This document shows, one piece after another, positions 1-13,301 of a stretch of DNA of 64,000 nt. Numbering within the stretch: position 1 is the first letter of the stretch; each line of letters opens with the position of its first letter. Origin of the DNA: Notospermus geniculatus (Eukaryota > Nemertea > Pilidiophora > Heteronemertea > Lineidae); NCBI GenBank assembly GCA_002633025.1, contig NMRB01000170.1, forward strand, positions 80,702-144,701, read 5' to 3'. The translations under genes and the position numbers were made by a program. The notes below the pieces were generated by a model. The model saw only the letters and a list, made by a program, of their open reading frames with translations, made no database searches and had not been told where the DNA came from.

Positions 1-1842
1 TGTTTGAGCAGTGGTTGAATCCACAACCATTAGGTGAAGGAGATGAATGTAGTATCTGATAGTACAGACCACATTCATGAAATTGTACAAAAGATAGCTA
101 AAAGAGCTTGAATAGGAATAACCAAATAAAATGGTTTCTTTTAAATTTCACAGGAAGTATATTTTAGAAGCATTAAAGTTCCTCTATTCCCAGAATATAC
201 TTTTGTGAAGTTTCTTCTTGGGTGTTGGTTAGCACACTCGCAGTTTTCTCCCAGTGTTTTTTCTGCAACATGTGTTACCTGACAATGATTTTGGAATAAA
301 TTCCATCCCTTTGCTGTGTAAAATTTTCAGAAAATAGTTGCTAGATGACAGATAGTCGTGGAATTGTCAATTGATACTTGACCATCATCTTGTTTTGGCA
401 CTTGCAATCATCTGTTTGTGCTAACTGCGTAATTAGGCAAAAGTCAATAAATGTTTAACTGCTCGCTTCTTGAGTGGCCTGCGTGAAAAGTCTTCAAGTT
501 GCAGAATTAATGCAGTTATGTTGTTGAGTTATGAGAAATGTTGTAACATGCTAGAAGGATTGGTGAATCCATTTGGCCGGATATGGAATAAGTGGTCACA
601 TGGTCTGATTTTGTGAAGCTCATACTTTTTGTTGCTTTACGGGGGTATCTTTATGCTGTATATTCCTCTGAAATTGTACTGATATTCCCTGAAATATACA
701 ATTTTAAGGAAGATAGGTTCAAACATGGTCCAAAACACTGTAACTCAGGCTGGCTACCTTTAAATAAACACCTATCGGAATATCAAGAGCCAACGCTTTT
801 GCTGTTGGGTATTCTTTTTGTTTCAAAAGTACTGGTATACATTGTATTCACACCCTTTACTTAGAAATATCATCCATTTTCCTAGAAGTGTCGTCTTGAT
901 GCAATAGAGTTACTTTCTTGCACTGCATTGAATTCTTGTGGCCTTAAAATAGCTCCATTAGAGAGTAATTTTATCATTAGGACTTTTAGCCAAATAACCA
1001 AGGCATTTACTACCATTTACGAAAATGATCAATTTATTTTGCCATTTCCTAAGGAATAGGGTAAATCCAAGTCAAAATCAATACCAATTTGAGTGTTATC
1101 TCATCCCTTATAAATCTTAGGATACATCGCCTGAAATCATTTTAGAAGATCGCTTTCAGTTAAATAAGATTGGCCCATTAGCAGTGGTTATTGTGAAACT
1201 GTCAACGATGGAGTTGATCACTGATATCCTCGAGTGAGGTGGCAGAACTGCTGCAGCAAATCTGTTATTGCTGCAGTTGCAGAGTGATTTTTCACACAGC
1301 TTCATCAGTTCGTATCAATACCGTGTATCTATTTCTGGATAGACACAACTACAACTTACTCAAGCAGGCCACTTCTCAAGGTTTTGAATGGGATGTTCTT
1401 TAACTAACCAACAATTTTCCAAATGATCATCACATATGTTGCAAAGTATTCTAAGTTTTCTAAAAGCAACCGTATTTTCTCAAACGATGCTGAAGTCCCA
1501 GGGTTTCTCATCTTTATTCATACCTTGGTGACAAATGTTGTCATCAGTCCCCAGAATTTGAAGGCCAAGCAAACTTCTGAATGCAATTTGCCAATAGTCT
1601 CTTGCTAATTACACTTGCAAAATAGCCTAATTACCAACTGCCAACAAAGCTTCAATATTTGGTTTGCAAAAATAATGCTCATGTAATGAACCCAATAGTT
1701 AAACCTCTGGGATGCTCTTAACAAGAAATGTATCAATAAAGCCAAATATATTCTAACGTCATATACTTGACATTGGCATAAATTCCTCTCGAGAAAGATA
1801 ATTGGCATTATTTATCCCTAACTGACAAGTTATCTCCTGCTG

Positions 1843-2060
1843 CTGTTAGCATCCTGCGATCCTCGGTTAACGAGCTTCCCTTCCTCGTTACGTCACCTAC
1901 GCCATCACATTAGTGGCGACCCAGCAATCAGAAGATGACCACTAACATCTTAGTACATTGCGTAATGGACGCAGTAACACAGAAGCTGACGACTCGGCTC
2001 ATAGTTGTGAGATCGTTGGCAGGGGACGTGGATGCTAGTTCACTACGATCCTGGATCCTC
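1843..2060. other. CpG-dense patch
   Basis: About 15 CpG dinucleotides in some 215 bases, against very few in the surrounding AT-rich DNA. It has no long ORF and no clear inverted-repeat ends. It may be a recent transposon fragment not yet depleted of CpG, or a small unmethylated regulatory element. Confidence 0.4.
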
Positions 2061-2278
2061 GTGTAGCTCATTCACTTTTTACATGCATTAGCATCAACAG
2101 CGTCAATCTCATTGGATGTGCTGGAGGAATTTTGAATGCAATTTTTTGTGCACATGGCATAATGTGGAAATGCGCAGTTTGTGCGGGCTGGGATTTCACC
2201 GTGACTGTGCGTATATTCTCTGGAATTATGAATCGGCTAAACTGATATGCAGTAGGTGAGTGAAGCAATCTACTTTTG

Positions 2279-2301
2279 TATATATATATATATATGTGTG
2301 T
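2279..2301. repeat. TA/TG microsatellite
   Basis: A simple repeat of TA units passing into TG units. Confidence 0.95.
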
Positions 2302-2675
2302 TTTTCTTGATTATGGGCCATCATTCTGAAATCGACATTAGTTTGTTTACACCATCTTTAGTAATCAAGTTGCATCTTTAGAATGAGTTACCTTACTTCT
2401 TCATCTGAGATATTTTGTGAGCATCAAAATTTTGTTAACAGAAACCTTCTTCCAGTTTCAGTGGGAATTGTTGGGCATGAAAAATTTTGTTCCCTGTTTT
2501 AAGTTATTTTTAGGTTTCGCTTAAAACTTATTTGTTGAGGGTGAGAAATTAGTTTATGGGTCATTTTCACTCTCCTTGGAAAAAGCCACGGTGAGTGACG
2601 CATCCTTGTTTAATATGGTTTATTTGAAATGTCCACACAGAAATTGTGACCTCATCTCATTTTACACATTATCCG

Positions 2676-3895
2676 ATCCTATAAACCTTAAAATGCATGT
2701 ACAGCCTTTGCATTCAATATGAACAAAAAGTTATTTAGTATGCTGTGAAGGGATGTGACTGCAGCAAACTGAAGTATGTGATGAATTTATTCACTTAAAA
2801 CTCATCCTTTGGAGTTTTGTGATGAATTTGCTACCACTCCTTCTTCCTGCAGTTCTCAGCAAAGAAGTACATTCTATCTGCATCAATGTATAAGTAAGAA
2901 AGTCATAGTTAGCATGGACATCACTTTCTAAGATTCCCCTGGAGTAGGTAGCCAGAGGTCAAGAGCCATTAGTAGCAGTTAAGGGATAGTGGTTTCACTT
3001 AGAGTCTCAGTTTTATTCTGAAAATTGCAGTCTTTGGTGTGGCTGTTGTACATTTCATTGAAGGAAACACACAGGATGTGAAGATCTTGGCAGCTGAAAT
3101 TTTATTCGTCCACGTGTCGTTGCAGGAATTGTTGTAAGTTGGAGCACTTTGAACTTTGTCTCAGCATTGTTGTGTAAACCAACTTCTATCAGCATGAAAA
3201 GGATGCTATCATTGACCAGGACACCTTCCCAGTCAGAACTGGTTCTCTTTCCAAACTTGGGTGTGGTAGGGTTTCACAGCGTAATGCCAAGCCTGTAAAC
3301 ACACTAGTATGACTGGTAACATCTCAACAAATAGGTGGGTTCACAATCACTGTAAGCCAAGAACTGTTGTCTCTTGGCTCCAGCTCTTGACAGGCTGGAA
3401 GATTATGAAACAGAAAAAGAAGTCCAAGGGAAGTAATACATCTTTTCTGGCCTCCAAATATTGAAAATTTAGAAATCGACTATCAAGGTAAGGAAGTAGA
3501 AGTTTCCTTTATTTTGTCAAATTACCCAGCTTCTTCTTCACATACTGACCATTACGATGTCCTGCAATAAATCTCTTGGAAAGCTCATCCATCGTCACTG
3601 TCCCATCTTCTTGCCTTGATGGTTATCAGAAAGCATAATTTCCAATGATTGTCTGATTAACCATTGAGTGTGATGGCCTTTCCTTTTGTCCTAATGGAGG
3701 TCTGGGAACTGTGCTCACGCCAGTTTTGATGAGAAGATCATGGGCATCATTTAACTTCTGTTCATAATGGTCATGTCAACTTCGTTATGCCTAATTTGGT
3801 GCTAAATGACCGAGGTGGTGGAGTTCCCTACATGTTACACTGTGTGGGCAGTGAAAGTTAGGATGGAATGACCTCGGTGGTTGGGTCTTCTAGAC
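2676..3895. repeat. Direct duplication, left copy (ends at single N)
   Basis: About 1.22 kb nearly identical to 3897-5112. The copy begins at ATCCTATAAACC and ends at GTCTTCTAGAC, and the right copy has exactly the same borders on the other side of one N (3896). Differences are scattered substitutions and small indels. No gene is recognised within it. Confidence 0.9.
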
Positions 3896-5112
3896 NATCC
3901 TATAAACCTTAAAATGCATGTACAGCCTTTGCATTCAATATGAACAAAAAGTTATTTAGTATGCTGTGAAGGGATGTGACTGCAGCAAACTGAAGTATGT
4001 GATGAATTTATTCACTTAAAACTCATTCTTTGGAATTTTGTGATGGATTTGCTACCACTCCTTCTTCCTGCAGTTTTCAGCAAAGAAGTACATTCTATCT
4101 GCATCAATGATTTAGTAAGAAAGTCATAGTTAGCATGGACATCACTTTCTAAGATTCCCCTGAAGTAGGTAGCCAGAGGTCAAGAGCCATTAGTAGCAGT
4201 TAAGGGATAGTGGTTTCACTTAGAGTCTCAGTTTTATTCTGAAAATTGCAGTCTTTGGTGTGCCTGTTGTACATTTCATTGAAGGAAACACACAGGATGT
4301 GAAGATCTTGGCAGCTGAAATTTTATTTGTCCACGTGTCGTTGCAGGAACTGTTGTAAGTTGGAGCACAATCTGTGAACTTTGTCTCAGCCTTGTTGTGT
4401 AATCCTTATACTTCTATCAGCATGAAAAGGATGCTATCATTGACCAGGACACCTTCCCAGTCAGAACTAGTTCTTTTTCCAAACTTGGGTGTGGTAGGGT
4501 TTCACAGCGTAATGCCAAGCCTGTAGACACACTGGCATGACTGGTAACATCGCAACAAATAGGTGGGTTCACAATCACTGTAAGCCAAGAACTCTTGTCC
4601 CTGGCTCCAGCTCTTGACAGGCTGGAAGAACAGAAAAAGAAGTCCAAGGGAAGTGATACAGCTTTTCTGGCCTCCAAATATTGAAAATCTAGAAATTGAC
4701 TAAGGTAAGGAAGTAGATGTTTCCTTGATTTTCTCAAATTGCCCAGCTTCTTCTTCACATACTGACCATTACGATGTCCTGCAATAAATCTCTTGGAAAG
4801 CTCATCCATCGTCACTGTCCCATCTTCTTGCCTTGATGGTTATCAGAAAGCATAATTTCCAATGATTGTCTGATTAACCATTGAGTGTGATGGCCTTTCC
4901 TTTTGTCCTAATGGAGGTCTGGGAACTGTGCTCACGCCAGTTTTGATGAGAAGATCATGGGCATCATTTAACTTCTGTTCATAATGGTCATGTCAACTTT
5001 GTTATGCCTAATTTGGTGCTAAATGACCGAGGTGGTGGAGTTCCCTACATGTTACACTGTGTGGGCAGTGAAAGTTAGGATGGAATGACCTCGGTGGTTG
5101 GGTCTTCTAGAC
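3896..5112. repeat. Direct duplication, N plus right copy
   Basis: The N at 3896 followed by 1216 bases repeating 2676-3895. On the minus strand this copy has an uninterrupted 132-codon ORF (4417-4815), but the left copy carries a stop and indels in the same frame, which argues against coding. The arrangement looks like two overlapping contigs (probably alleles) placed end to end. Confidence 0.9.
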
Positions 5113-8100
5113 AGGGAGAAGTCTATCTGGATTTTGGTCCATGAATTCTTGTTTGGTCTGGTTGGTTTGAGCTCTCAGCCTCTCTCCAATGCACAAATTC
5201 CTTAAGGTGGACTCTAGAAATTGAGATATCTTGCAACTAAAAATACCCAGAGAGATCATCACTGAGGGATAGCATTATATCATTGGGAATGTCCCTTCAT
5301 GAAGCTGGCCACTGCCCCCCAGGGATGTACCCCTAATGATGTACTAATGACTTAGCATGTATCTATCTCATCTTCTGATTTGGTAATGGTTATTTCACTT
5401 GTAATGGTGTGTGACTTGGCAGGCTTCCTTTACGACTTAATGGTCACTATAAAATGTCAATATAAAGTTGCAAGATTTCTGATGCTCAGTTAACCCTTTA
5501 ATGAAGTAGCTTTTAATCGATTGCAAACCTTCAAAAATTGAATCGAGCCATTGATGCACCTTGAATGGCATTATCTCAGTGCTGGAGGAATCAGGAAGTG
5601 GGAGAAAATCTGTCTCTTTTGGCATATGGCAATACCCCCTTATGAAATATTGATAGTTTGTCTCTTCAGCTGTGAGGATGGTAACGTGGGTGTATCCACC
5701 ATTTTCATGTTGATACAGCACAGGATTTTTTGAATAGATTATCCATTTGACTTGCAACAGGGGATCCACGGGGATGGGCCATATTGGCCCAGCTGTTTTG
5801 TGGCATCTATTATTAAAAGAGCTTGAAAAGGATTAAATTTTGTTGGTTCATCAAGGTGTTAGATTTCAAGAGGCTGGCTATTTAAAACTGTTTTAATAAT
5901 TTGTATCATTTTATTCATGATCTGGGTTTTGAAACTCAGCTGTCTACTGAAATTCATGAACCATGAAGAAATTGTCAACCACAGATTACAATGACTCAAA
6001 TACGTACAAGTTATAACAATCTTTGTTAATTGTGTTGTACAGCAAAATGTCTATTCCAAGCTTCATATTCGGCACTTGTATGTACATCTATTGAAGGGTC
6101 TTTCATTGTAATTGCTGAATATCATTACACTGGTCTCATAAGAAACCCCCTCAGCTGGTTAAGAACTACTTACTGTACTCTCAGCCTTTTGGACCAGGAG
6201 AGAGTACAAGGTTACTCAGCTTATTCTTCAACCATCAATATCTTGGACCCAAGTCTAAACACTCCACCACTTAAACTATTCTGTTCTCCCCACTTTTATT
6301 TTGTTGCAGCAGCAAATGATTTCTTAAATTAGTGTTGTCAGCATCGAAACAAGTTATTCTAGTATTTTGGATGAGTCCTCTCTGGCACCTGTGTCCAACC
6401 TCCCAAACAAAGCCAATACACCAAATAAAACCTTGATAGAACTAATTCCTCTGCAGCCTGAGCAGCTGTTTTTGCTTGCTGCAGTTTGCAATCTAGCACT
6501 TGCGGTTAATTGGTGGTCAGGAAGGTTTTGTGCATCCAGATGACTTCACACTGCATGGCCACAACTTGCCTTCTTCAAGGGAATGAAGCTCAGGTGGGCA
6601 TTTTTGCAATGTACCCATTCTCAGGATGTGAGAACATTGGATGTTTTCCTACAAAATTAAGGGGATTGTCTCAACATCGAAAAATGGAAGTAAATTTGTT
6701 CTTCCTTCAATCTGGTGAATTTTGCCAATTTGCAATTCGCCCAGAGAACAATCAACCTGGGAACATGTTGGCCAGCAGTTATTTGCTTTTGTTTTTACAC
6801 TTCTCTAAAGCTGTACAAGAGAACACGGAAATGCTAAAATCATAGAAACTGATGTGTGCAGAAGATGATATCATCCACAGTTTTGGCTCCTCATTAAGCA
6901 TGGTGAACTGTCCTTGGTTTTTTTACTTGGGTATTATGTTTCCAGGGGAATCTTCAGGCTCTGAACTACCTGTCAGGAATTGAAAAGGCGGCAAGTTTGC
7001 GTGACAGTTTGCTTTGTCTACTGCTTGCTTACACTTCTCACAATTATGATTATCAGTTAGTGTTATTTCCCCTTAATAAAGAACATGATATCAATTAGTA
7101 AGACCTTGGCAATATCAATTAATTAAACCTTGATGATGATCGTCAGTAGATGAGTGACACCCTCGACTGGGTGTGGTGTGGTGTAATAGGCAATATTTTA
7201 CACCAATTTCTGTTGTCTGTGCATTACGTTCCCTGGCAACGGTTCCCATTTCTCATTTTTTCCTGCAATATTTTGAAGGATCTTTTAAAATACTGATAGG
7301 ATGGTAGGATTGGCTCCTGTCGATTTTACCTTTCTAAAAACCAAGGAGTGAAAGAATGGAAAATCATCCAAATGGAGACCCCCGGTTCAAGTCATTGTCC
7401 ACACTAAGGTCTTTTTCATTGTGCATTCGTTTGATCTAAACGGAGTTTGGATTTCAAAAAGACGTAGAAGATCCACAACAAATCGGTTGCTCTGTTATTG
7501 CCAATAAGAACTTCCTGCCAGGATATCTGCAGTATGGGATATTTCACCCTATCGCTGACAGATTCTTCAGTGCTCGTCGCTGGTTATGATGTACAATTAT
7601 TACATGTTTTAATTCATGGGAACAAGTTTAGATCCAAAATTTGAGATATTGAGATGTTGGCAAGGTTTTTACATCTATTTTCTGCTGTTTTGTGGATTTT
7701 GGAATTCTCATCAATAGAATGGTTTGGAAGTTCAGAAGAAGCAACGGAGTGATTCTGGCAATCTTATGATCCATTCAAATTGAGAGCAGTAGAAGCTTTT
7801 GGTCTTTATTTCTTTCATCACAGAAGTGAACCAAGTATCTGGAAGTCTCCACCCCCCATTGCCTACAGCTTTAGGGTTTCCAAACCAAATTTTCATCCTT
7901 GTGTATGATTTACCTAACCCATGCCAATCAAGCCACACCTAATAAAGCAAAGTCCAGCATGGGTATTAAGCAGTTCTTTACCATTGTGAATGCAGAAGCT
8001 TGTCCACTCCTTGACCAGCAAATTTCCAGCCCTGCAAGAAAGAACCCTCTGGTTGGAATGTGGCCAATTTCTTACCAGGAGCGATAACTTCACTCCTAAT

Positions 8101-10743
8101 TTTTCCCACTGCCATCCACGGACCCTATTACTCGCTTGATTGATACGTGGAAAAAACACAGCTCACCTCTGTGACAATGATTGTGGCCGCATTGTGTATT
8201 TTCTGAGGTGAATGCTGTGGGGGAATTCCTCAATAATTCCTCCGTAGCTAATATTTCCCGATGTAATTACGCCTTTACAAAGGTGCCATGGGCTAAATCA
8301 TGATTCATAATTACTGTCAAGAAAGTTATTCCAGATTACAGCTTAGTTTTGTGCATCTCCTCATCCAGCAGACCGAAGAGGATGTTTGCTGACAGTTTTA
8401 CCATACTTCCTAGTTAGAGAAATCACGATTGCAAGGTTGAAATTGCATCTTCAAGGCCATTGAACAGATATATTTACATTGAGAAATGGAGAATTCTTCA
8501 AGATGCATTTTTCAAGTCCACTACTTCTAAAAAATCCAGAAATAAGTTGTTGATGATTTCACTTGTGATATCCCTGATGGTCATGGCCATTTCAGTTGTT
8601 ATCACTTGTGTTCTTGTGCCTGCTCATATTATATTTTTATGAAAAATGAAATAACTCTGTCCATTCAGAATTTTAGTTAGAATTATTGATGAATGAAGTG
8701 ACAAATAAAACCACATCTTATATTAGCTGTTGCAGCAGCAAATGTCACACTGCCTCAAGCGTAAGATGAAGCTAACGTTTGCGTTTTGCAAACGCAGGTA
8801 AACCAATAAACACTACGACAGTTAGGGAATAGGGAGTTTTGAGTAAATGCCATGCAATCTTGATTGTCACTTAATGGTAATAATCTAAAAATTGGTGGAT
8901 TAAAGAATTGTACCTTTGAGACACGTGGACTGTCCTGACTCATTGGGAGAATAATGAAATCTGAATAATTTACAAAATGGTGAAGCCAAAGTTTGTGTTG
9001 AAGAGAAAAGCTATTGGTTTAGCACTTTTCCCATGGTTTACCTAATTCTGTGATGATATACATGTTGATGTCATTGAGAAGCTGCTGAATACATTGCCTT
9101 TTGGGAACCTTGATGCAGGGAACCATTCCATACTCCTCATCATTTGCATAATGACAGTAAAGAGGAAAGTTATGACATCTTGTGTGTGCCTGACAAATCG
9201 TTAGGTCAAATACCAAGTGGCCAAAAAGAGATAAATGATGGTAACCGTTGACAATGAGAGATGTGCCCAATTTCATAGAGTTGCTTAGCAACCTTGATTA
9301 GTCAAAATGGCCACTGACCATCATCGCATCTTCCTGAGGGTCATTTGGAGCTGTGTGAAGCACTTAATGCTAAGATTGGTAGGAAATGGCATGTATCATG
9401 CTAATTGTCCTAAAAGGTTGAGCGATGCGCTGGAACTTGCTTGTCCCAATGCAAAAGTTGAATTCCATAGTTTTTGCCAAGTGATGCACTGTTTCCTCTT
9501 TGCAAAGGTTGCCAAGTGATGCATAGTTCCTCTTCACAAAAGGCTGAAAGATGCTCCTACCTTTGGTTGTTGTTTATTGTTTTCTAGAATGCGCACTTGC
9601 TCTTTCACTACATGTAGTTGGAAGGCAGTCCTACATTCACCACATTTTCTGGGCATTTGATAATGGTGTTCAAAAATCTCCAAATACTGGTTGCCTGCTA
9701 CTCAGTGCATCAGAACACATCATCAACTAATGGCAACAAGAGCTGATGTGACTTTCATGCCCTGCATTTGGCTGCACTTAGAGTTTGACTCAGTCATTTC
9801 CCAGGAAAAGACACCAACATCTGTCAAGCAGAAATCCTACATTGTGTTTTCGCCAACAAATGGCTAATCAAAGCTTGGTTCTTTCCTGGATCTGGTGAAT
9901 AATTCCTTAATGAACTTATTTCCACAACATGATTATCAATATAACATTTTGCAATCTGGCAACTAATTGAATGAAGATGACTGTGATCAAATGAAATTCA
10001 GAGTAGCCTATATGGCTATTACAGTATACTTGCTCACCACAAGTTGATAGACTGAAAATTTCGAAATTTCTGGAAAATATCCCATTTTGTAATTTTCATC
10101 TCCATGTAGGTAATGAAACAATGGTGAAATCGTCGTAAAATACATGTTGTGTGCAGTACATCGTAAAGATTTTCTGATAAATTCACATTTGATAAAAACT
10201 TATTTTTCTGGCTACTTGAATGTATAAAACTGCAGAATCTACTTTTCTTTTGACAGGCAGAGCAGCCCTTCTTAAACACTGTAGTACCCTAGAGCAAATT
10301 GGCCGTGAATTTTGTTCAGTGTTCACTGATTTGGAGGAAAATCAATGTGAATGTGCCATGTAATCAATGTTGAATTTCAAATGCCATCAGATTCTGACAT
10401 TAACTGTCAAAATAAAATATATAGGGTTTTGATTTAGTGGAAAATTATGCATGTATATTGCTCACACAGAATGTGAGAAAAGAAGGCATGATGTGGGAGA
10501 AATATCAAAACATTCTGGACATTCTGCGAACTTAGAGGAACTGTGGATCACTTGGCAAAAAGGAATTCTTAAAAGCATGACAAAATAAGTTTCTAAATTG
10601 GCAGAACTGAGATGATTACCCAGTGTTATCAGCTTGGATGTGACTGGCCGCGATGACATTATCAATCTCAGATCTAGTGAAAGGTACAAGCACGCTGTTT
10701 AGCGTAAATTAGTTGACAAGACAATCAGATAGATAGGTTTAAT
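5113..10743. other. No gene recognised
   Basis: Non-coding in appearance, with ORFs of 60-111 codons at chance level. It holds a 35-base direct repeat at 9474-9543 and a small hairpin (GTTTGCG..CGCAAAC) near 8776-8795. It could be an upstream intron of the MAM/LDLa gene, since exon 1 needs an upstream partner. Confidence 0.5.
9474..9543. repeat. 35-bp direct repeat, two units
   Basis: Two diverged adjacent copies, each starting TTGCCAAGTGATGCA, followed by a TCCTCTT motif. Confidence 0.7.
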
Positions 10744-12377
10744 GATGACGAATGGATGGTCTGCTGCTCCCCTTTTGCTGTGTGTTTAAATGGTTTTTAT
10801 AGGGCGGGGGTGAGGAAGGCATATTAGCCATGGATTGCTGAGGTTGTTTAGCCGTGATGCCAAGCTCATTTGTTCGTATTGAGTTTAACCTTTCACCACA
10901 GTTTCTAAGGGTGGCAGTGCAAGTCTCCAAAGTGAGAGAACTAGGAGTAGAGAATGTTGTATCTTTCAATACTCTAACCTACAGAAACATCAAAGTTGAG
11001 CACACCTTAGAAATTGCGATTGCGATATATTTACTGAAATGGTGAACACCACAGGCAACAATGGTAAAAATGGTTGATTTGTGCAAGAATTCAAAAAATT
11101 TTCAAGTGAATGAGAGACAATGAAGCATATAAATCATAGGAAGGATGACACGCCCCCTGCTGGGAGATCTAATTAGCTCATTCAATTAGAAAATGAGTTT
11201 TTCGCTCCGTAGTTTGACAGATGTGAGAGCAGAATAAAGATTTTTCTGAAAATCTCTGAGCATTTTTCTAATTCATTCTTAAGAGTGAATTTCAGATTAA
11301 GAATGTTTTCAATTTGTTTTGTCCATTCATAAAAAAGAATATCTTTGATGTCTCTTGTATCATACATATCAGGGGTGCAGTTCAAGTTTCTAACTTTGTC
11401 CTGAATCGAAGTACTCGGCATTTAGTATTACGAAAACCCATCATAGCCTACACATGCCTTTTGAAGAAGGGAAACTTGGAATCTAAAAGAAATTGAAATC
11501 TCTGTCAGATGCTAATGCATTTCAGTGTGTGCAGCATATGCACATGCAAGCCCTGAAACCTTAGATGACGAATGGATGGTCTGCTGCTCCCCTTTTGCTG
11601 TGTGTTTAAATGGTTTTTATAGGGCGGGGGTGAGGAAGGCATATTAGCCATGGACTGCGGAGGGTGTTTAGCCGTGAGCTCATTTGTTCGTATTGAGTTT
11701 AACCTTTCACCACAGTTTCCAAGGGTGGCAGTGCAAGTCTCCAAAGTGAGAGAACTAGGAGTAGAGAATGTTGTATCTTTCAATACTCTAACCTACAGAA
11801 ACATCAAAGTTGAGCACACCTTAGAAATTGCGATTGCGATATATTTACTGAAATGGTGAACACCACACGCAACAATGGTGAAAATGGTTGATTTGTGCAA
11901 GAATTCAAAAAATTTTCAAGTGAATGAGAGACATTGAAGCATATAAATCATAGGAAGGATGACACGCCCCCTGCTGGGAGATCTAATTAGCTCATTCAAT
12001 TAGAAAATGAGTTTTTCGCTCCGTAGTTTGACAGATGTGAGAGCAGAATAAAGATTTTTCTGAAAATCTCTTTGAGCATTTTTCTAATTCATTCTTAAGA
12101 GTTCAGATTAAGAATGTTTTCAATTTGTTTTGTCCATTTATAAAAAAGATCTTTGATGTCTCTTGTATCATACATATCAGGGGTGCAGTTCAAGTTTCTA
12201 ACTTTGTCCTGAATCGAAGTACTCGGCATTTAGTATTACGAAAACCCATCATAGCCTACACATGCCTTTTTGAAGAAGGGAATAGAAACTTGGAATCTAA
12301 AAGAAATTGAAATCTCTGTCAGATGCTAATGCATTTCAGTGTGTGCAGCATATGCACATGCAAGCCCTGAAACCTTA
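10744..12377. repeat. Tandem duplication of about 820 bp
   Basis: Copies at 10744-11563 and 11564-12377 start with GATGACGAATGGATGG and end with GCCCTGAAACCTTA. They differ by few substitutions and short indels, and there is no N between them. Small ORFs are shared by both copies but shift at indels, so no coding constraint is visible. Confidence 0.9.
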
Positions 12378-12589
12378 CAGCTCGCATGAAATCAATTCCG
12401 TTGCACGGTGATGTGTTGGATGGTCTGTTCTGCATTAATTTCATAATTAATAAATTTTAGCAAAAAGTAGACCAATTTCAATGTTGTGCTTCTGCGAGGT
12501 CGGGTTTGAAAAGTTGGTGTCAGCATCCTCACTTGACAATATTCAATAAGTATTGATGAATTCAAAGACCTTTGAAGGAGTATAGGCTA

Positions 12590-12768
12590 CAGTCAATGTC
12601 GCATACATGTATAACGGCCGTGCATATACTGGACAATCGCCTATAACGTACTGAAACTGGAAGTCCCGGTCCCGTTTTACAATGCGTCGGCCATATGTAT
12701 ATAACAGACTGCATATAACGGACAAAAATTGCTGGTTCCAATCAGTACGTTATAGGCGACGTTGACTG
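12590..12768. mobile_element. pogo/Tigger-like MITE
   Basis: A 179-base element with terminal inverted repeats (CAGTCAATGTCGC.. at the left, complementary to ..GCGACGTTGACTG at the right), flanked on each side by TA. CAGT termini with a TA target duplication are known for the pogo branch of Tc1/mariner. Internal repeats of TATAACGG/CGTTATA type are present, and no transposase is encoded. It ends about 150 bases before exon 1. Confidence 0.75.
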
Positions 12769-12916
12769 TATTTCCAAAATGTAGATGCTCATTTATATGA
12801 TGGTCAGTGTCGGCCAACTTGACTAGGTCCAGCTGTAGTAATAGTACTCAGTGCACAAAGAAGACATTGAAATGATGGTCTTTTCAGACGTGATAACTTT
12901 GTTGTCTTTTTTTCAG

Positions 12917-12964
12917 GTGAATTCAATGAATCTCACTTTGAGGATTTGGACATAGGAGATGTAG
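12917..12964 (+). CDS. Exon 1 (internal): linker before LDLa domain 1 of MAM/LDLa protein
   Basis: A 48-base exon that is open in phase 1 at both ends. It has a strong acceptor (a long T run ending TTTCAG) and a consensus donor GTAAGT. It encodes an acidic linker reading EFNESHFEDLDIGDV, and its last G joins the first two bases of the next exon to give Glu just before the first Cys of LDLa domain 1. No domain is recognised. The first codon is split with an upstream exon that I could not identify, so the 5' part of the gene, including any signal peptide, lies further upstream or outside the window. Support is the splice sites and the phase match to exon 2; the short length limits confidence. 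Confidence 0.55.
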
Positions 12965-13301
12965 GTAAGTCAAGTATGCCGGTCAGTGGTGAGAATGCAT
13001 TTTAATTTTTGGGCTGGAATTTGGTCTGCAATTACTTATGAAAGAAATGGGAAGTTCCTCGTGTTGGTAGCTGAATTAACATTTCACACCCACAACTCCA
13101 TGGGAAATATCAAGAAAGATAAGATACTTGTTGAAAAAGCTCTCTTTCCTTACCAGGTTAAATTTGACCTTGCAGCGGTGGATGGAATACAGACCAAAAG
13201 GAGTTGTTAAAGGTTGAATGAATAGTGGAATAATTGTTAGAGAGGATATGGATATGCAGCACAATTGGGACTTCTGCTGGCTTTCATGACGCAATAAGAA
13301 G

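Larger units (their letters stand above)
1..2675. other. No gene recognised
   Basis: Apart from the CpG patch and the microsatellite I see nothing that supports a gene here: short chance ORFs only, and no LDLa or MAM exon. Confidence 0.5.

Noticed and set aside
4417-4815. 132-codon minus-strand ORF in the right copy of the first duplication
   Set aside because: The other copy (2676-3895) has an in-frame stop and indels, so there is no sign of coding constraint.
8460-8642. 60-codon ORF with a hydrophobic stretch (SLVISLMVMAISVVITCVLV)
   Set aside because: Short, without splice or promoter support; T-rich DNA readily yields hydrophobic ORFs.
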